Positions 1 to 9,361 of a stretch of DNA of 64,000 nt are shown here, piece by piece (positions within the stretch are counted from its first letter, which is position 1; the number at the start of each line of letters is the position of its first letter). The translations under genes and the position numbers were made by a program. Origin of the DNA: Streptomyces sp. NRRL F-4489 (GTDB taxonomy: Bacteria; Actinomycetota; Actinomycetes; Streptomycetales; Streptomycetaceae); contig NZ_LLZI01000001.1 in NCBI RefSeq assembly GCF_001509485.1, positions 124,001 through 188,000 on the forward strand, read 5' to 3'. Below the pieces are notes generated by a model that worked only from the letters and a program-made list of their open reading frames with translations, made no database searches and was not told the DNA's origin.

Positions 1-355
1 ACATCCTCTCTACATTCCTGCTCCGCATGGTCTAGATTGACCGTGCTTCGGCGGTTCGGACACGAAGCGACCGTTAACGATCTACCCGTCCGGTGCCTTG
101 AAAGGCCAGTGGTTCGCGTCGACCGGCGCCGGATGCGAGTGAGCAAGCACCATGGGGAGCCCCGGTTCTCGACGGGTTCCCGCAGCACCGGGAGAAAGCC
201 TGGCTGGGCGTGCGGGTTCGCGCTGCCGCCAGGGGGGTCGTCGTTCCAGTACGTCCGCACGAGTCCGGAAGTCATGCGCCGGGGCGGGAGTGTGCCGCTC
301 GGTGGTGGACGCGTGTGAGGCGAGCCGTCGTACCACTGGTGGGCTGGGGGGTCCT
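1..355. other. Leader region upstream of the polysaccharide operon
   Basis: No convincing gene is seen here. The operon's first frame stays open back to an ATG at 152, but the extra residues are Arg/Gly-rich and unlike the family. A TAGATT hexamer at 33-38 and TTGACC at 37-42 could belong to promoters, but neither has a well-placed partner. GCTTCG (45-50) and CGAAGC (63-68) form a short inverted repeat. The operon promoter is presumably here or further left, outside the window. Confidence 0.4.
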
Positions 356-1834
356 GTGGAGCAGGGGGAGTTAGTCGATGCGTGCGCGTCGACGGGTGGG
401 CGGCCGGCGGGTGCGGCGGCCGGCGGGGGCGGGAATGACTGGGAGCAGCGGTACCGCCGGGCCGTGATCAGCAGCGATACGGTGGCCACCGCCTTCGTGG
501 TGGCGGCGATCGGTACGTTCTTCGGGGCCCGGGACGCGGCCAACTGGCATGAGAAATGGGGGATTCTGGCCTTCGGCACCGAGCTGCTGGTGCTGGGGGC
601 GCTCGCGGTGAGCCGGGCATGGGCGCCGGGCGTGCTCGGCCAGGGCGCCGAGGAGTTCCGCCGGCTGGGGCGTTCGCTGTTCGCCGCGACCGTCGTGCTG
701 GCGCTCGGCGGGATCGCCCTGACCTCCCGCAACATCAAGCTCTGGATCTTCGTCGCGGTCCCCGCCATCGCGTTCGTCACCATGACCGCGCGGTATCTGC
801 TCCGCCTCTGGCTGCACCGGCAGCGCAAGGAAGGGCAGTGCCTGCGGCCGGTGCTGGCCGCCGGGAGCCCGGCCACCGTGCGCGATCTGATCGCCCGGAC
901 CCGCAAGTTCCCGCACCTGGGCTGGCGGGTGGACGCGGTGTGCACGGCGGACGGGCCCGGGCCCGGCGGTGACCGGCTGGACGGCGTACCGGTCGTCGGA
1001 CGGCTGGTGGACGTCGCCGCCCGCATCCGCCGCGGCGGCTACCGCGTCGTCGCGGTCACCCCGGATCCGCACTGGTCACCGGAGCGGCTGCGGCGGCTGG
1101 CGTGGAACCTCGAGGGCAGCGACGCCGAGATGGTCGTGGCGCCCGTGCTGATGGAGGTGGCCGGCCCGCGGCTGCACGTCGACGCGGTGCTGGGGATCCC
1201 GCTGCTGCGGGTCAGCATGCCGGCCTTCACCGGGGGCCGCCGGGCGGTCAAAGGGGTCGTGGACCGGCTGGGCGCGGCGGTGCTGCTGGTGCTGCTGGCG
1301 CCGCTGATGGTGGGCGTGGCGCTGCTGGTGCTGCTGGACGGTCCGGGCGGGGCGTTCTACCGCCAGCGCAGGGTCGGCAAGGACGGCCGCGAGTTCACCA
1401 TTCTGAAGTTCCGCACCATGGTGGCCGGGGCCGACCGGGCGCGCGACGCGCTGGCCGACCGCAACGAGGGCGCGGGACCGCTGTTCAAGCTCCGCCGGGA
1501 TCCGCGGGTGACCCGGGTGGGGGCGGTGCTGCGCCGGTACTCGCTCGATGAGCTCCCGCAGCTGCTCAATGTGCTCACCGGATCGATGTCGCTGGTCGGC
1601 CCGCGGCCTCCGCTGCCGGAGGAGACCGCGGCGTACGGGCCGGACATCCGGCGGCGGCTGCTGGTCAAGCCCGGACTCACCGGGCTGTGGCAGATCAGCG
1701 GGCGCAGCGACCTGTCGTGGGAGGAGGCGGTCCGGCTGGACCTGCGGTACGTGGAGGACTGGTCGCTCGCCCTGGACACCGTGATCTTGTGGAAGACGCT
1801 GCGCGCGGTGCTCCACGGCCAGGGGGCCTACTGA
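356..1834 (+). CDS. Exopolysaccharide initiating sugar transferase (polyprenyl-phosphate glycosylphosphotransferase)
   Basis: It probably transfers the first sugar-1-phosphate of the repeat unit from a nucleotide sugar to undecaprenyl phosphate at the inner membrane face. The N-terminal half has several hydrophobic segments and a nucleotide-binding-like domain. The last ~200 residues are a bacterial sugar transferase domain: one membrane segment (LLVLLAPLMVGVALLVLL), then FYRQRRVGKDG, KFRTM, SLDELPQLLNVL, SLVGPRPPLPEE and KPGLTGLWQISGR, all family signatures. The GTG at 356, behind a G-rich stretch, gives 492 aa, normal for the family. The frame is open back to 152, so the start is uncertain. 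It opens the operon and is followed by the sugar dehydrogenase. Confidence 0.88.
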   Translation: MEQGELVDACASTGGRPAGAAAGGGGNDWEQRYRRAVISSDTVATAFVVAAIGTFFGARDAANWHEKWGILAFGTELLVLGALAVSRAWAPGVLGQGAEEFRRLGRSLFAATVVLALGGIALTSRNIKLWIFVAVPAIAFVTMTARYLLRLWLHRQRKEGQCLRPVLAAGSPATVRDLIARTRKFPHLGWRVDAVCTADGPGPGGDRLDGVPVVGRLVDVAARIRRGGYRVVAVTPDPHWSPERLRRLAWNLEGSDAEMVVAPVLMEVAGPRLHVDAVLGIPLLRVSMPAFTGGRRAVKGVVDRLGAAVLLVLLAPLMVGVALLVLLDGPGGAFYRQRRVGKDGREFTILKFRTMVAGADRARDALADRNEGAGPLFKLRRDPRVTRVGAVLRRYSLDELPQLLNVLTGSMSLVGPRPPLPEETAAYGPDIRRRLLVKPGLTGLWQISGRSDLSWEEAVRLDLRYVEDWSLALDTVILWKTLRAVLHGQGAY

Positions 1835-1916
1835 TGCGCGGGGGGCGGCGGCGCGGCGGTCGCGCCGGCGCGTGGAGTGCGGGCCGCGAGGGCCTGCCTT
1901 GGGGGAGGAACGCGTC

Positions 1917-3225
<1,309 letters not shown>

Positions 3226-3236
<11 letters not shown>

Positions 3237-4488
3237 CGCGGGCGGCGGCGGCCGGCCGGGCCGGCGCGCGCTGATCCTGGTGGAGAACCTCTCGGTGCCG
3301 TTCGACCGGCGGGTGTGGCAGGAGTGCACCACGCTGCGCGACGCGGGCTGGGACGTGCAGGTCATCTGCCCCCGGGGCGGGAAGCGGGACACCGAGCCGG
3401 AGGCGGTGATCGAGGGGATACGGATCCACCGCTATCCGCTGCGCGCGGCCACCGGAGGGCCGGCCGGCTATCTGCGGGAGTACGGAACGGCGCTGTGGCA
3501 CACGGCCCGACTGGCCCGGAAGGTGGGGCCGGTCCACGTGGTGCACGCCTGCAATCCGCCCGATCTGCTGTTCCTGCCGGCGCTGTGGCTGAAGCGGCGC
3601 GGCGCGCGGTTCGTCTTCGACCAGCACGATCTCGTACCGGAGCTGTACCTCTCGCGGTTCGGCCGCGGCAAGGACGTGCTGTACCGCGCGGTGTGCGCGC
3701 TGGAACGGCTGACGTACCGGGCCGCGGATGTGGTGCTGGCCACGAACGAGAGTTACCGGGACACCGCGATCGGCCGCGGCGGCCGGCGGCCCGAGGACGT
3801 TTTCGTGGTGCGCAGCGCGCCCGCGGTGGAGCGGTTCCAACCGGTGCCTCCGGAGCCGGCGTTGAAGCGCGGCAAGCCGTATCTGCTGTGCTACCTCGGC
3901 GTGATGGGGCCGCAGGACGGTGTCGACTACGCGCTGCGGGCCCTGGCGAAGCTGCGCGACGAGGGCGGACGGACCGACTGGCACGCGGTGTTCGTCGGCG
4001 GCGGCGACACCTTCGACGCGATGGTGGGGCTGGCCCGGCGGCTCGGGCTCGCGGAGCAGGTGGAGTTCACCGGGCGCGTCCCGGACGCCGAGCTGGTGCG
4101 CTACCTCTCCACCGCGGACGTGTGCCTCTCCCCCGACCCGCGCAATCCGCTCAACGACGTGTCGACCATGAACAAGGTCCTGGAGTACATGGTGATGGGC
4201 CGGCCGATCGTCTCGTTCGACCTGAAGGAGGCGCGGGTCTCCGCCGGGGACGCCGCCGTCTACGCGCCCGCCGACGACGAGGCGCGGTTCGCCGAGCTGA
4301 TCGCGCTGCTGCTGGACGATCCGGAGCGGCGGGCCCGGATGGGCAAGATCGGCCAGGAGCGGGTCGGCGGGGCGCTGTCCTGGCGGCACTCGCAGGCGGC
4401 GCTGCTCGCCGCCTACGCCGCCGCCTGCCGCGACCGCGCGTCCGCCGGGGGCGCACCGGTCCGCGCGGGGAAGAGGCGGCGCGGTTGA
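3226..4488 (+). CDS. Glycosyltransferase family 4 (WcaI-like)
   Basis: This is a cytosolic GT-B retaining glycosyltransferase that adds a sugar to the lipid-linked repeat unit. The N-terminal domain begins with ALILVENLSVPFDRRVWQE, a common opening of this subgroup. FVFDQHDLVPELY follows near residue 130. The C-terminal donor-binding half has LCYLGVMGPQDGVD and the acidic cluster before LEYMVMGRPIVSF. The TTG start overlaps the preceding stop by 11 nt. The next in-frame candidate, GTG at 3280, would cut into the first strand. Donor and acceptor cannot be read from sequence. Confidence 0.85.
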
Positions 4489-5903
4489 GCGAGGACACGA
4501 TCCGCCTGGTCACGGTCGGGCGGCTGCTCCGCCGGCGCGGGCGACTGCTGGGCCTGCTCGCCCTGGTGGGCGCGCTGGCCGGGCTCGGCGCCTCGGTGGT
4601 GTTCCCGCCGCGCTACACGGCCTCGGCGTCGGTGCTGCTGCCGGGGCAGTGGGAGGAGCGCGAGCTGCTGACCCAGGTGGACATCGCCACCAGTTCGGCG
4701 GTGGTCGACCGCGCGGCCGCCGCGCTCGGCCGGACCGGCGCCGGCGGCACGGATCTGCGGGACCGGGTGAGCGCCACGGCGGCCGAGGGGAACATCATCA
4801 CGCTCTCGGGTACGGCCGGAAGCCCGGCGGACGCGCAGCGCCTCGCCGACCGGATGGCGCGGGAGTTCGTCGGCTTCGCCGCGCGGCTCGCGGGCGGCGC
4901 CGACGCCGGTGCGGCCACGGGGACCGAGGCGCTGCGGCGGCAGGTGGCGGAGACCGACCGGCGCGTCACCGAGCTGGCCAAGGCGGCCGATCCGGGACGG
5001 TCCGTGGAGAGCGTGCAGGCCCGTACCGCCCTGGAGAAGCTGCGCGCCGCGCTGCAGGAGGCCGTGAAGAAGCTGGACACGGCCGATCCGGCGGCGACCA
5101 GGGCCGCCATGGTCGTCATGGGTCCGGCGGCCCGGCCGTCCGGCGCGGTGCCGCCGACGCGGACGCAGCTCATCGCCGGCGGGGCGGGGCTGTTCTTCCT
5201 GCTCGCGGTCCTCGGCCATCTCGTCGCCGCACGGCTGGACCGCCGGCCGCGCACCGCGCCGGAGACCGCCGCGGCGCTGGGCGCGCCGCTGCTGGGCACC
5301 GTCGACGTACTCGGTGAACGGCCGCACGGCGGGGGCCCGCGCGCCCGGATCCGCCGGTTCCTCGGCGTCGGCGCCCGGTGGGACGCGCCGCCCCCGCGGC
5401 GGTCCGGCGACGAGGCCGGCCGGATCCGCTACCGGCGGGTGTGCGCCCGCCTCCGGGATCAACTGCCCGCGCCCGCACGGCTGGTGGCCGTCGTCCCGGA
5501 GGGTGACGGCAGCGCCCGCCGGGCCGCCGCGCGGCTCGCCGCCGAAGCCGGGAGCGGCGACCCCTCCCCCGGCTCTCCGGGCCGGGAGTGCCCCGCGCTG
5601 CGAGTGGTGGAGGTCGCGGTGGACCGGCCGATGGTGCCGGACCGCGGCGCCGAATCCGGTGCGCTGATCGTCCTGAGCGCGGGCCGCTGGACCGAGGAGG
5701 AGCTGGCCGGTATCGCCGAGGCGTGCGCGGACGGCGGGCACGAGGTCGTCGGTGTGGTCGTCGGCGCCGTCGTCACCGACCCGGTCCGGGACCCGCGGGC
5801 CGCCGGACGTTCCGTGGACGACGCTCCCCCGGACGACGCCGAGCCGGACCGCGCCACCCCGGCGCTCGCGGTCCCCGACCACGGGACGGGAGGGCCGGTA
5901 TGA
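4485..5903 (+). CDS. Wzz-like polysaccharide chain-length protein with degenerate kinase tail
   Basis: This is an inner-membrane polysaccharide co-polymerase of 472 aa. It has an N-terminal membrane helix (residues ~20-45, LLGLLALVGALAGLGASVVF) followed by the family's YTASASVLLPG stretch. A periplasmic helical region follows, and a second helix lies near residue 225-245 (LIAGGAGLFFLLAVLGHLVA). The cytoplasmic tail resembles a tyrosine-kinase fold, but the P-loop position reads VVPEGDGSARRAAARLA without the GKS/T lysine. No catalytic kinase activity is expected. The TTG start overlaps the previous stop as TTGA and follows GAAGAGG. It is paired with the next gene of the same architecture. Confidence 0.8.
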   Translation: MSEDTIRLVTVGRLLRRRGRLLGLLALVGALAGLGASVVFPPRYTASASVLLPGQWEERELLTQVDIATSSAVVDRAAAALGRTGAGGTDLRDRVSATAAEGNIITLSGTAGSPADAQRLADRMAREFVGFAARLAGGADAGAATGTEALRRQVAETDRRVTELAKAADPGRSVESVQARTALEKLRAALQEAVKKLDTADPAATRAAMVVMGPAARPSGAVPPTRTQLIAGGAGLFFLLAVLGHLVAARLDRRPRTAPETAAALGAPLLGTVDVLGERPHGGGPRARIRRFLGVGARWDAPPPRRSGDEAGRIRYRRVCARLRDQLPAPARLVAVVPEGDGSARRAAARLAAEAGSGDPSPGSPGRECPALRVVEVAVDRPMVPDRGAESGALIVLSAGRWTEEELAGIAEACADGGHEVVGVVVGAVVTDPVRDPRAAGRSVDDAPPDDAEPDRATPALAVPDHGTGGPV

Positions 5904-7426
5904 CGGCGAGTACGACACCGGAGCCGCCGGCCGCCGCTCCGCTCATCGACCTGCACGGGCTGGTGGTGGCGGTCCGCAGGCGCCGCCGCCTCTGGGGAAC
6001 GATGGCCCTGCTCGGGCTGCTGCTCGGGGCGGTGGCGGCGGTCCTGCTGCGGCCACCGCCGACCGCGACGGCCAAGGTGCTGGTCGCGCACCGGGAGGAC
6101 CAGCCGAACGACCCCGGCACGCTGATCCGCACCGACGTCGCCCTGCTCCAGACCACCCGCGTCGCCGGCCAGGCCCTGCGGTCCCTGAAGTCCCCGATGA
6201 AAGCCGAGGACTTCCTGCGGGACTACCAAGGCACGCCCTTGACCAACAACCTGCTGCAGATCGATGCCACCGGTGCCGGCGAGGCGGAAGCGGTGGCCCG
6301 CGCCAAGGCGCTGGCCGACGCGTTCATCGCGGACCATGTGCGGCGGATGCGGGACACCGCGCAGGCCGAGGCCAAGGCCCTGCTCGACCAGCGCGACCGC
6401 ATGCGGGACGAACTCGACCGGGTCGACAAGGCGATCGGGAACCGGCCGCCGGGGAGTGCCCGGGAAGCGCCGGGCGCCGAATCGCTCTTCGCCCGCCGGG
6501 CCGAACTCACCTCGCGGATCTCCGATTACGACCAGCGGGCCGCGGCGGCCCGCACCGGCAGCCCCGAGGTGGTCGCCGGTACGCAGATCGTGGACGCCCC
6601 GCGCGTGGTGCACCACTCCCTGCCGAAGGCCGCCGCCACCGACGCCGCGATCGGGCTCGTCCTCGGCCTCGTCCTCGGACTGGCGCTGGCCGCGGTCGGC
6701 ACGGTGGTGGCCGACCGGCCCGTACTGCGCCGGGACATCGCCGCGCACCTGGGCGCCTCGGTCCTCGCGGAACTGCGCCCTGCGCCCCGCCGGCCGGACT
6801 GGCCATGGCGGCGCCGGCGGGCCCGGGCGGCACACGAACGGCTCGTCAGGACCCTGGTGCGGACCGTACGCGGCTGTGCGGAACCGGTGTCGCTGCTGGA
6901 ACTGGGCTGTGCGCGCGGTACGAGCGTGCTCGCCCTGGACGTCGCCAGGGCCCTGGCGGCGGACGGGCCGGTGGTCCTGGTCGACGGGCTGCCCGGCCCG
7001 CAGCTGGCCCGCGCCCGCCGGCGGCCGGACGACCCGCCCGTGATCGGCGGCGAGCCCGCCGGGGCCGTACCGCCGCAGGCGCGCCGGCTCGGCGTCGGCT
7101 CGGTCGGGCCCGGCACCGCGTGGACCGACCTGGCGCACCTCGGCGGCCGGACCGTGCTCGTCGTACGGGCCGGGCACGCGAGCGCCGCCTGGCTGCACAC
7201 CGTCGCGCGGCAACTCGCCGACCAGCGCGTGCCGGTGATCGGTGTGGTGCTGCTCGACCCCGATCCGCGGGACCGGACCGACGGCGCGCTGTGGGACGGG
7301 CCGCATCTCGCGCCGCGCGGCCGGACCGAGCGGCCGGCCCGGCGGGGCGGAACGGGCCGGCCCAGGACGGCGGGGCTGCCGATGTGGGCGGCCCGGGTCC
7401 CGGACAGCTACCAGGAGGCGCGGTAA
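5900..7426 (+). CDS. Second Wzz-like chain-length protein with degenerate kinase domain
   Basis: At 508 aa it has the same layout as its upstream neighbour: a membrane helix at ~33-55, a periplasmic coiled-coil-prone region (residues ~130-210, rich in Ala/Glu/Arg) and a second helix at ~255-275 (AAIGLVLGLVLGLALAAVG). The kinase-like cytoplasmic domain carries LELGCARGTSVLALD where a BY-kinase has its Walker A motif. The GKS/T lysine is missing, but the later VVLVDG strand is kept. It starts with an ATGA overlap. The two genes may work as a hetero-oligomer controlling chain length, which is an inference from adjacency. Confidence 0.8.
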   Translation: MTASTTPEPPAAAPLIDLHGLVVAVRRRRRLWGTMALLGLLLGAVAAVLLRPPPTATAKVLVAHREDQPNDPGTLIRTDVALLQTTRVAGQALRSLKSPMKAEDFLRDYQGTPLTNNLLQIDATGAGEAEAVARAKALADAFIADHVRRMRDTAQAEAKALLDQRDRMRDELDRVDKAIGNRPPGSAREAPGAESLFARRAELTSRISDYDQRAAAARTGSPEVVAGTQIVDAPRVVHHSLPKAAATDAAIGLVLGLVLGLALAAVGTVVADRPVLRRDIAAHLGASVLAELRPAPRRPDWPWRRRRARAAHERLVRTLVRTVRGCAEPVSLLELGCARGTSVLALDVARALAADGPVVLVDGLPGPQLARARRRPDDPPVIGGEPAGAVPPQARRLGVGSVGPGTAWTDLAHLGGRTVLVVRAGHASAAWLHTVARQLADQRVPVIGVVLLDPDPRDRTDGALWDGPHLAPRGRTERPARRGGTGRPRTAGLPMWAARVPDSYQEAR

Positions 7427-7429
7427 GAC

Positions 7430-9361
7430 ATGTGTGGCATCGCAGGCACGTACCGGTGGCCGGACGGCGCGGCCGTGGCCGACCGGCTCACCGACACCCT
7501 CGCCCACCGCGGCCCGGACGGCGCGGGCCGGTACGGCCACCCGGCCGGTGACGGCGAGGTGCACCTCGGGCACCGCCGGCTGGCCGTCATCGACCTGTCC
7601 GGGACCGGGGCCCAGCCGATGGTCTCCGGCGGCCTGGCCCTGACGTACAACGGCGAGCTGTACAACGCGCCCGAGCTGCGCGCCGAACTGGCCGCCACCG
7701 GGGTGCGCTTCCGCGGCACCTCCGACACCGAGGTGCTGCTGGAAGCCTGGCGGCGCTGGGGCACCGGCTGCCTGGCCCGGCTGCGCGGGATGTTCGCGTT
7801 CGGCGTCTTCGACGAGCGGACCGGCGAACTGGTGCTGGCCCGCGACCAGTTGGGCGTCAAACCGCTGTTCCTGCTGCGGCGCGGCGCGGGCCTGGCATTC
7901 GCCTCCGAGCTGAAGGCGCTGGCCGCCGTGGCCGGCGGGACGCTCCAGGTGGACCCCGCGGCGCTGGTGGCCTCGCTGCTGTACTCCTGGGTGCCGGACT
8001 CGCGCTGCGCGTTCCGCGAGGCGGAGAAGCTGCCGCCGGGGAGCTGGCTGCGGTGCCGGCCCGACGGCCGGGTGCAGCGCGGCCGGTTCTGGAGCCTCCG
8101 GGACGTGGCCCGGGAAGCCCGGGACAGCGCGGCACCCGATCTGGCCGCCGCCGTCGAGGAGTCCACCCGGCGCCATCTGCTCTCCGACGTGCCGGTGGCG
8201 ACGTTCCTCTCCGGCGGTCTGGACTCCAGCTATCTGACCGCTCTCGCCGCGCGCCACCGGCCCGGGATCTCCGCGTACACCATCGGATTCCGCGCCGAGG
8301 ACGCCAAGTTCGAGGCGATGCCGGACGATCTGCGCTACGCCCGGCGGGTCGCCGAGCGGTTCGGTGTCGATCTGCACGAGATCGAGATCGCGCCGGACGT
8401 GCTCGATCTGCTGCCGCGGATGACGTACCACCTGGACGAGCCGATCGGCGACCCCGCCGCCATCAACACGTATCTGATCTGCGCGGCCGCGCGGGAGGCC
8501 GGGGTGAAGGTGCTGCTGTCGGGGATGGGCGCCGACGAGCTGTTCGCCGGGTACCGCAAGCACCTGGCCAACCTGCTCGCGCTGCGCTACCAGCGCGTCC
8601 CGCGGCCGCTGCGGCGCGGCCTGTCCCGGGCCGTGGACCGGCTGCCGGTCGCCACCGCCCGCCGCGGCTACCGGTCGGTGCGGTTCGCCAAGCGGTTCCT
8701 GTCGTTCGCCGAACTGCCGGAGGAGACCGCGTTCCGGCGCAGCTACACCCTCTACGACCGGGCGGAGCTGCTCGCCCTGGTCGATCCGGACCTGGCGCCG
8801 GCGGTCGAGGACGTGCTGACCGAGCACGCGGACATCTACGCGGACAACGACCTGGACGACTTCGTCAACCGCATGTGCCTGGGCGACGCCCGGATGTTCC
8901 TGCCGGGCCTGAACCTCGCGTACACGGACCGGTCGAGCATGGCCGCGTCGACCGAGGTGCGGGTGCCGTACGTGGACGTCGAGGTGGTCAGGGCGGCGTT
9001 CGCGGTGCCCGGTGACCGCAAGATCGCCGGCCGGCAGGGCAAGGCGGTGCTCAAGGAGGCGGCCGGCACGGTCCTGCCCCGGGAGATCGTGTACCGGCCC
9101 AAGGGCCTGTTCAGCGCCCCGCTGCGGGCCTGGATGAGCCGGGATCTGGCACCGCTGGTCCGCGAGGTGGTGCACGACGGGCTGCTCGTCCGCTCCGGCT
9201 TCCTGCGCCGCGAGGCGCTGGCGCGGATGGCCGCCGAGGACGCCGCCGGGCACCGGGACTTCTCCAAGCAGCTGTGGCACGTACTGACCCTCGAGCACTG
9301 GTACCGCGGCGCGGCCTCCGGGGCCGTACAAGGCGGCGTAGAAACAAGGGGACTTCGGTGA
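7430..9361 (+). CDS. asnB: Asparagine synthase-type glutamine amidotransferase
   Basis: This 643-aa glutamine-hydrolysing amidotransferase has an N-terminal class II domain starting MCGIAGTY, so Cys2 is the glutaminase nucleophile. The C-terminal ATP-PPi synthetase domain contains FLSGGLDSS, followed by MGADELFAGY. Classical AsnB makes asparagine. Members inside polysaccharide loci are thought to amidate uronic acids (as proposed for WbpS in Pseudomonas O-antigen), and the AlgD-like gene in this operon fits that role. The ATG follows AGGAGG at 7413-7418, and the stop overlaps the next start as GTGA. Confidence 0.9.
   Translation: MCGIAGTYRWPDGAAVADRLTDTLAHRGPDGAGRYGHPAGDGEVHLGHRRLAVIDLSGTGAQPMVSGGLALTYNGELYNAPELRAELAATGVRFRGTSDTEVLLEAWRRWGTGCLARLRGMFAFGVFDERTGELVLARDQLGVKPLFLLRRGAGLAFASELKALAAVAGGTLQVDPAALVASLLYSWVPDSRCAFREAEKLPPGSWLRCRPDGRVQRGRFWSLRDVAREARDSAAPDLAAAVEESTRRHLLSDVPVATFLSGGLDSSYLTALAARHRPGISAYTIGFRAEDAKFEAMPDDLRYARRVAERFGVDLHEIEIAPDVLDLLPRMTYHLDEPIGDPAAINTYLICAAAREAGVKVLLSGMGADELFAGYRKHLANLLALRYQRVPRPLRRGLSRAVDRLPVATARRGYRSVRFAKRFLSFAELPEETAFRRSYTLYDRAELLALVDPDLAPAVEDVLTEHADIYADNDLDDFVNRMCLGDARMFLPGLNLAYTDRSSMAASTEVRVPYVDVEVVRAAFAVPGDRKIAGRQGKAVLKEAAGTVLPREIVYRPKGLFSAPLRAWMSRDLAPLVREVVHDGLLVRSGFLRREALARMAAEDAAGHRDFSKQLWHVLTLEHWYRGAASGAVQGGVETRGLR

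Noticed and set aside
152..355. N-terminal extension of the first sugar transferase from an ATG at 152
   Set aside because: The extra 68 residues are Arg/Gly/Ser-rich and not seen in the family. The GTG at 356 gives the usual length.
5459..9331. Very long open frame on the minus strand opposite the chain-length and asnB genes
   Set aside because: It is a GC-codon shadow of well-supported plus-strand genes. It shows no family motifs and is rich in Arg, Gly and Pro.
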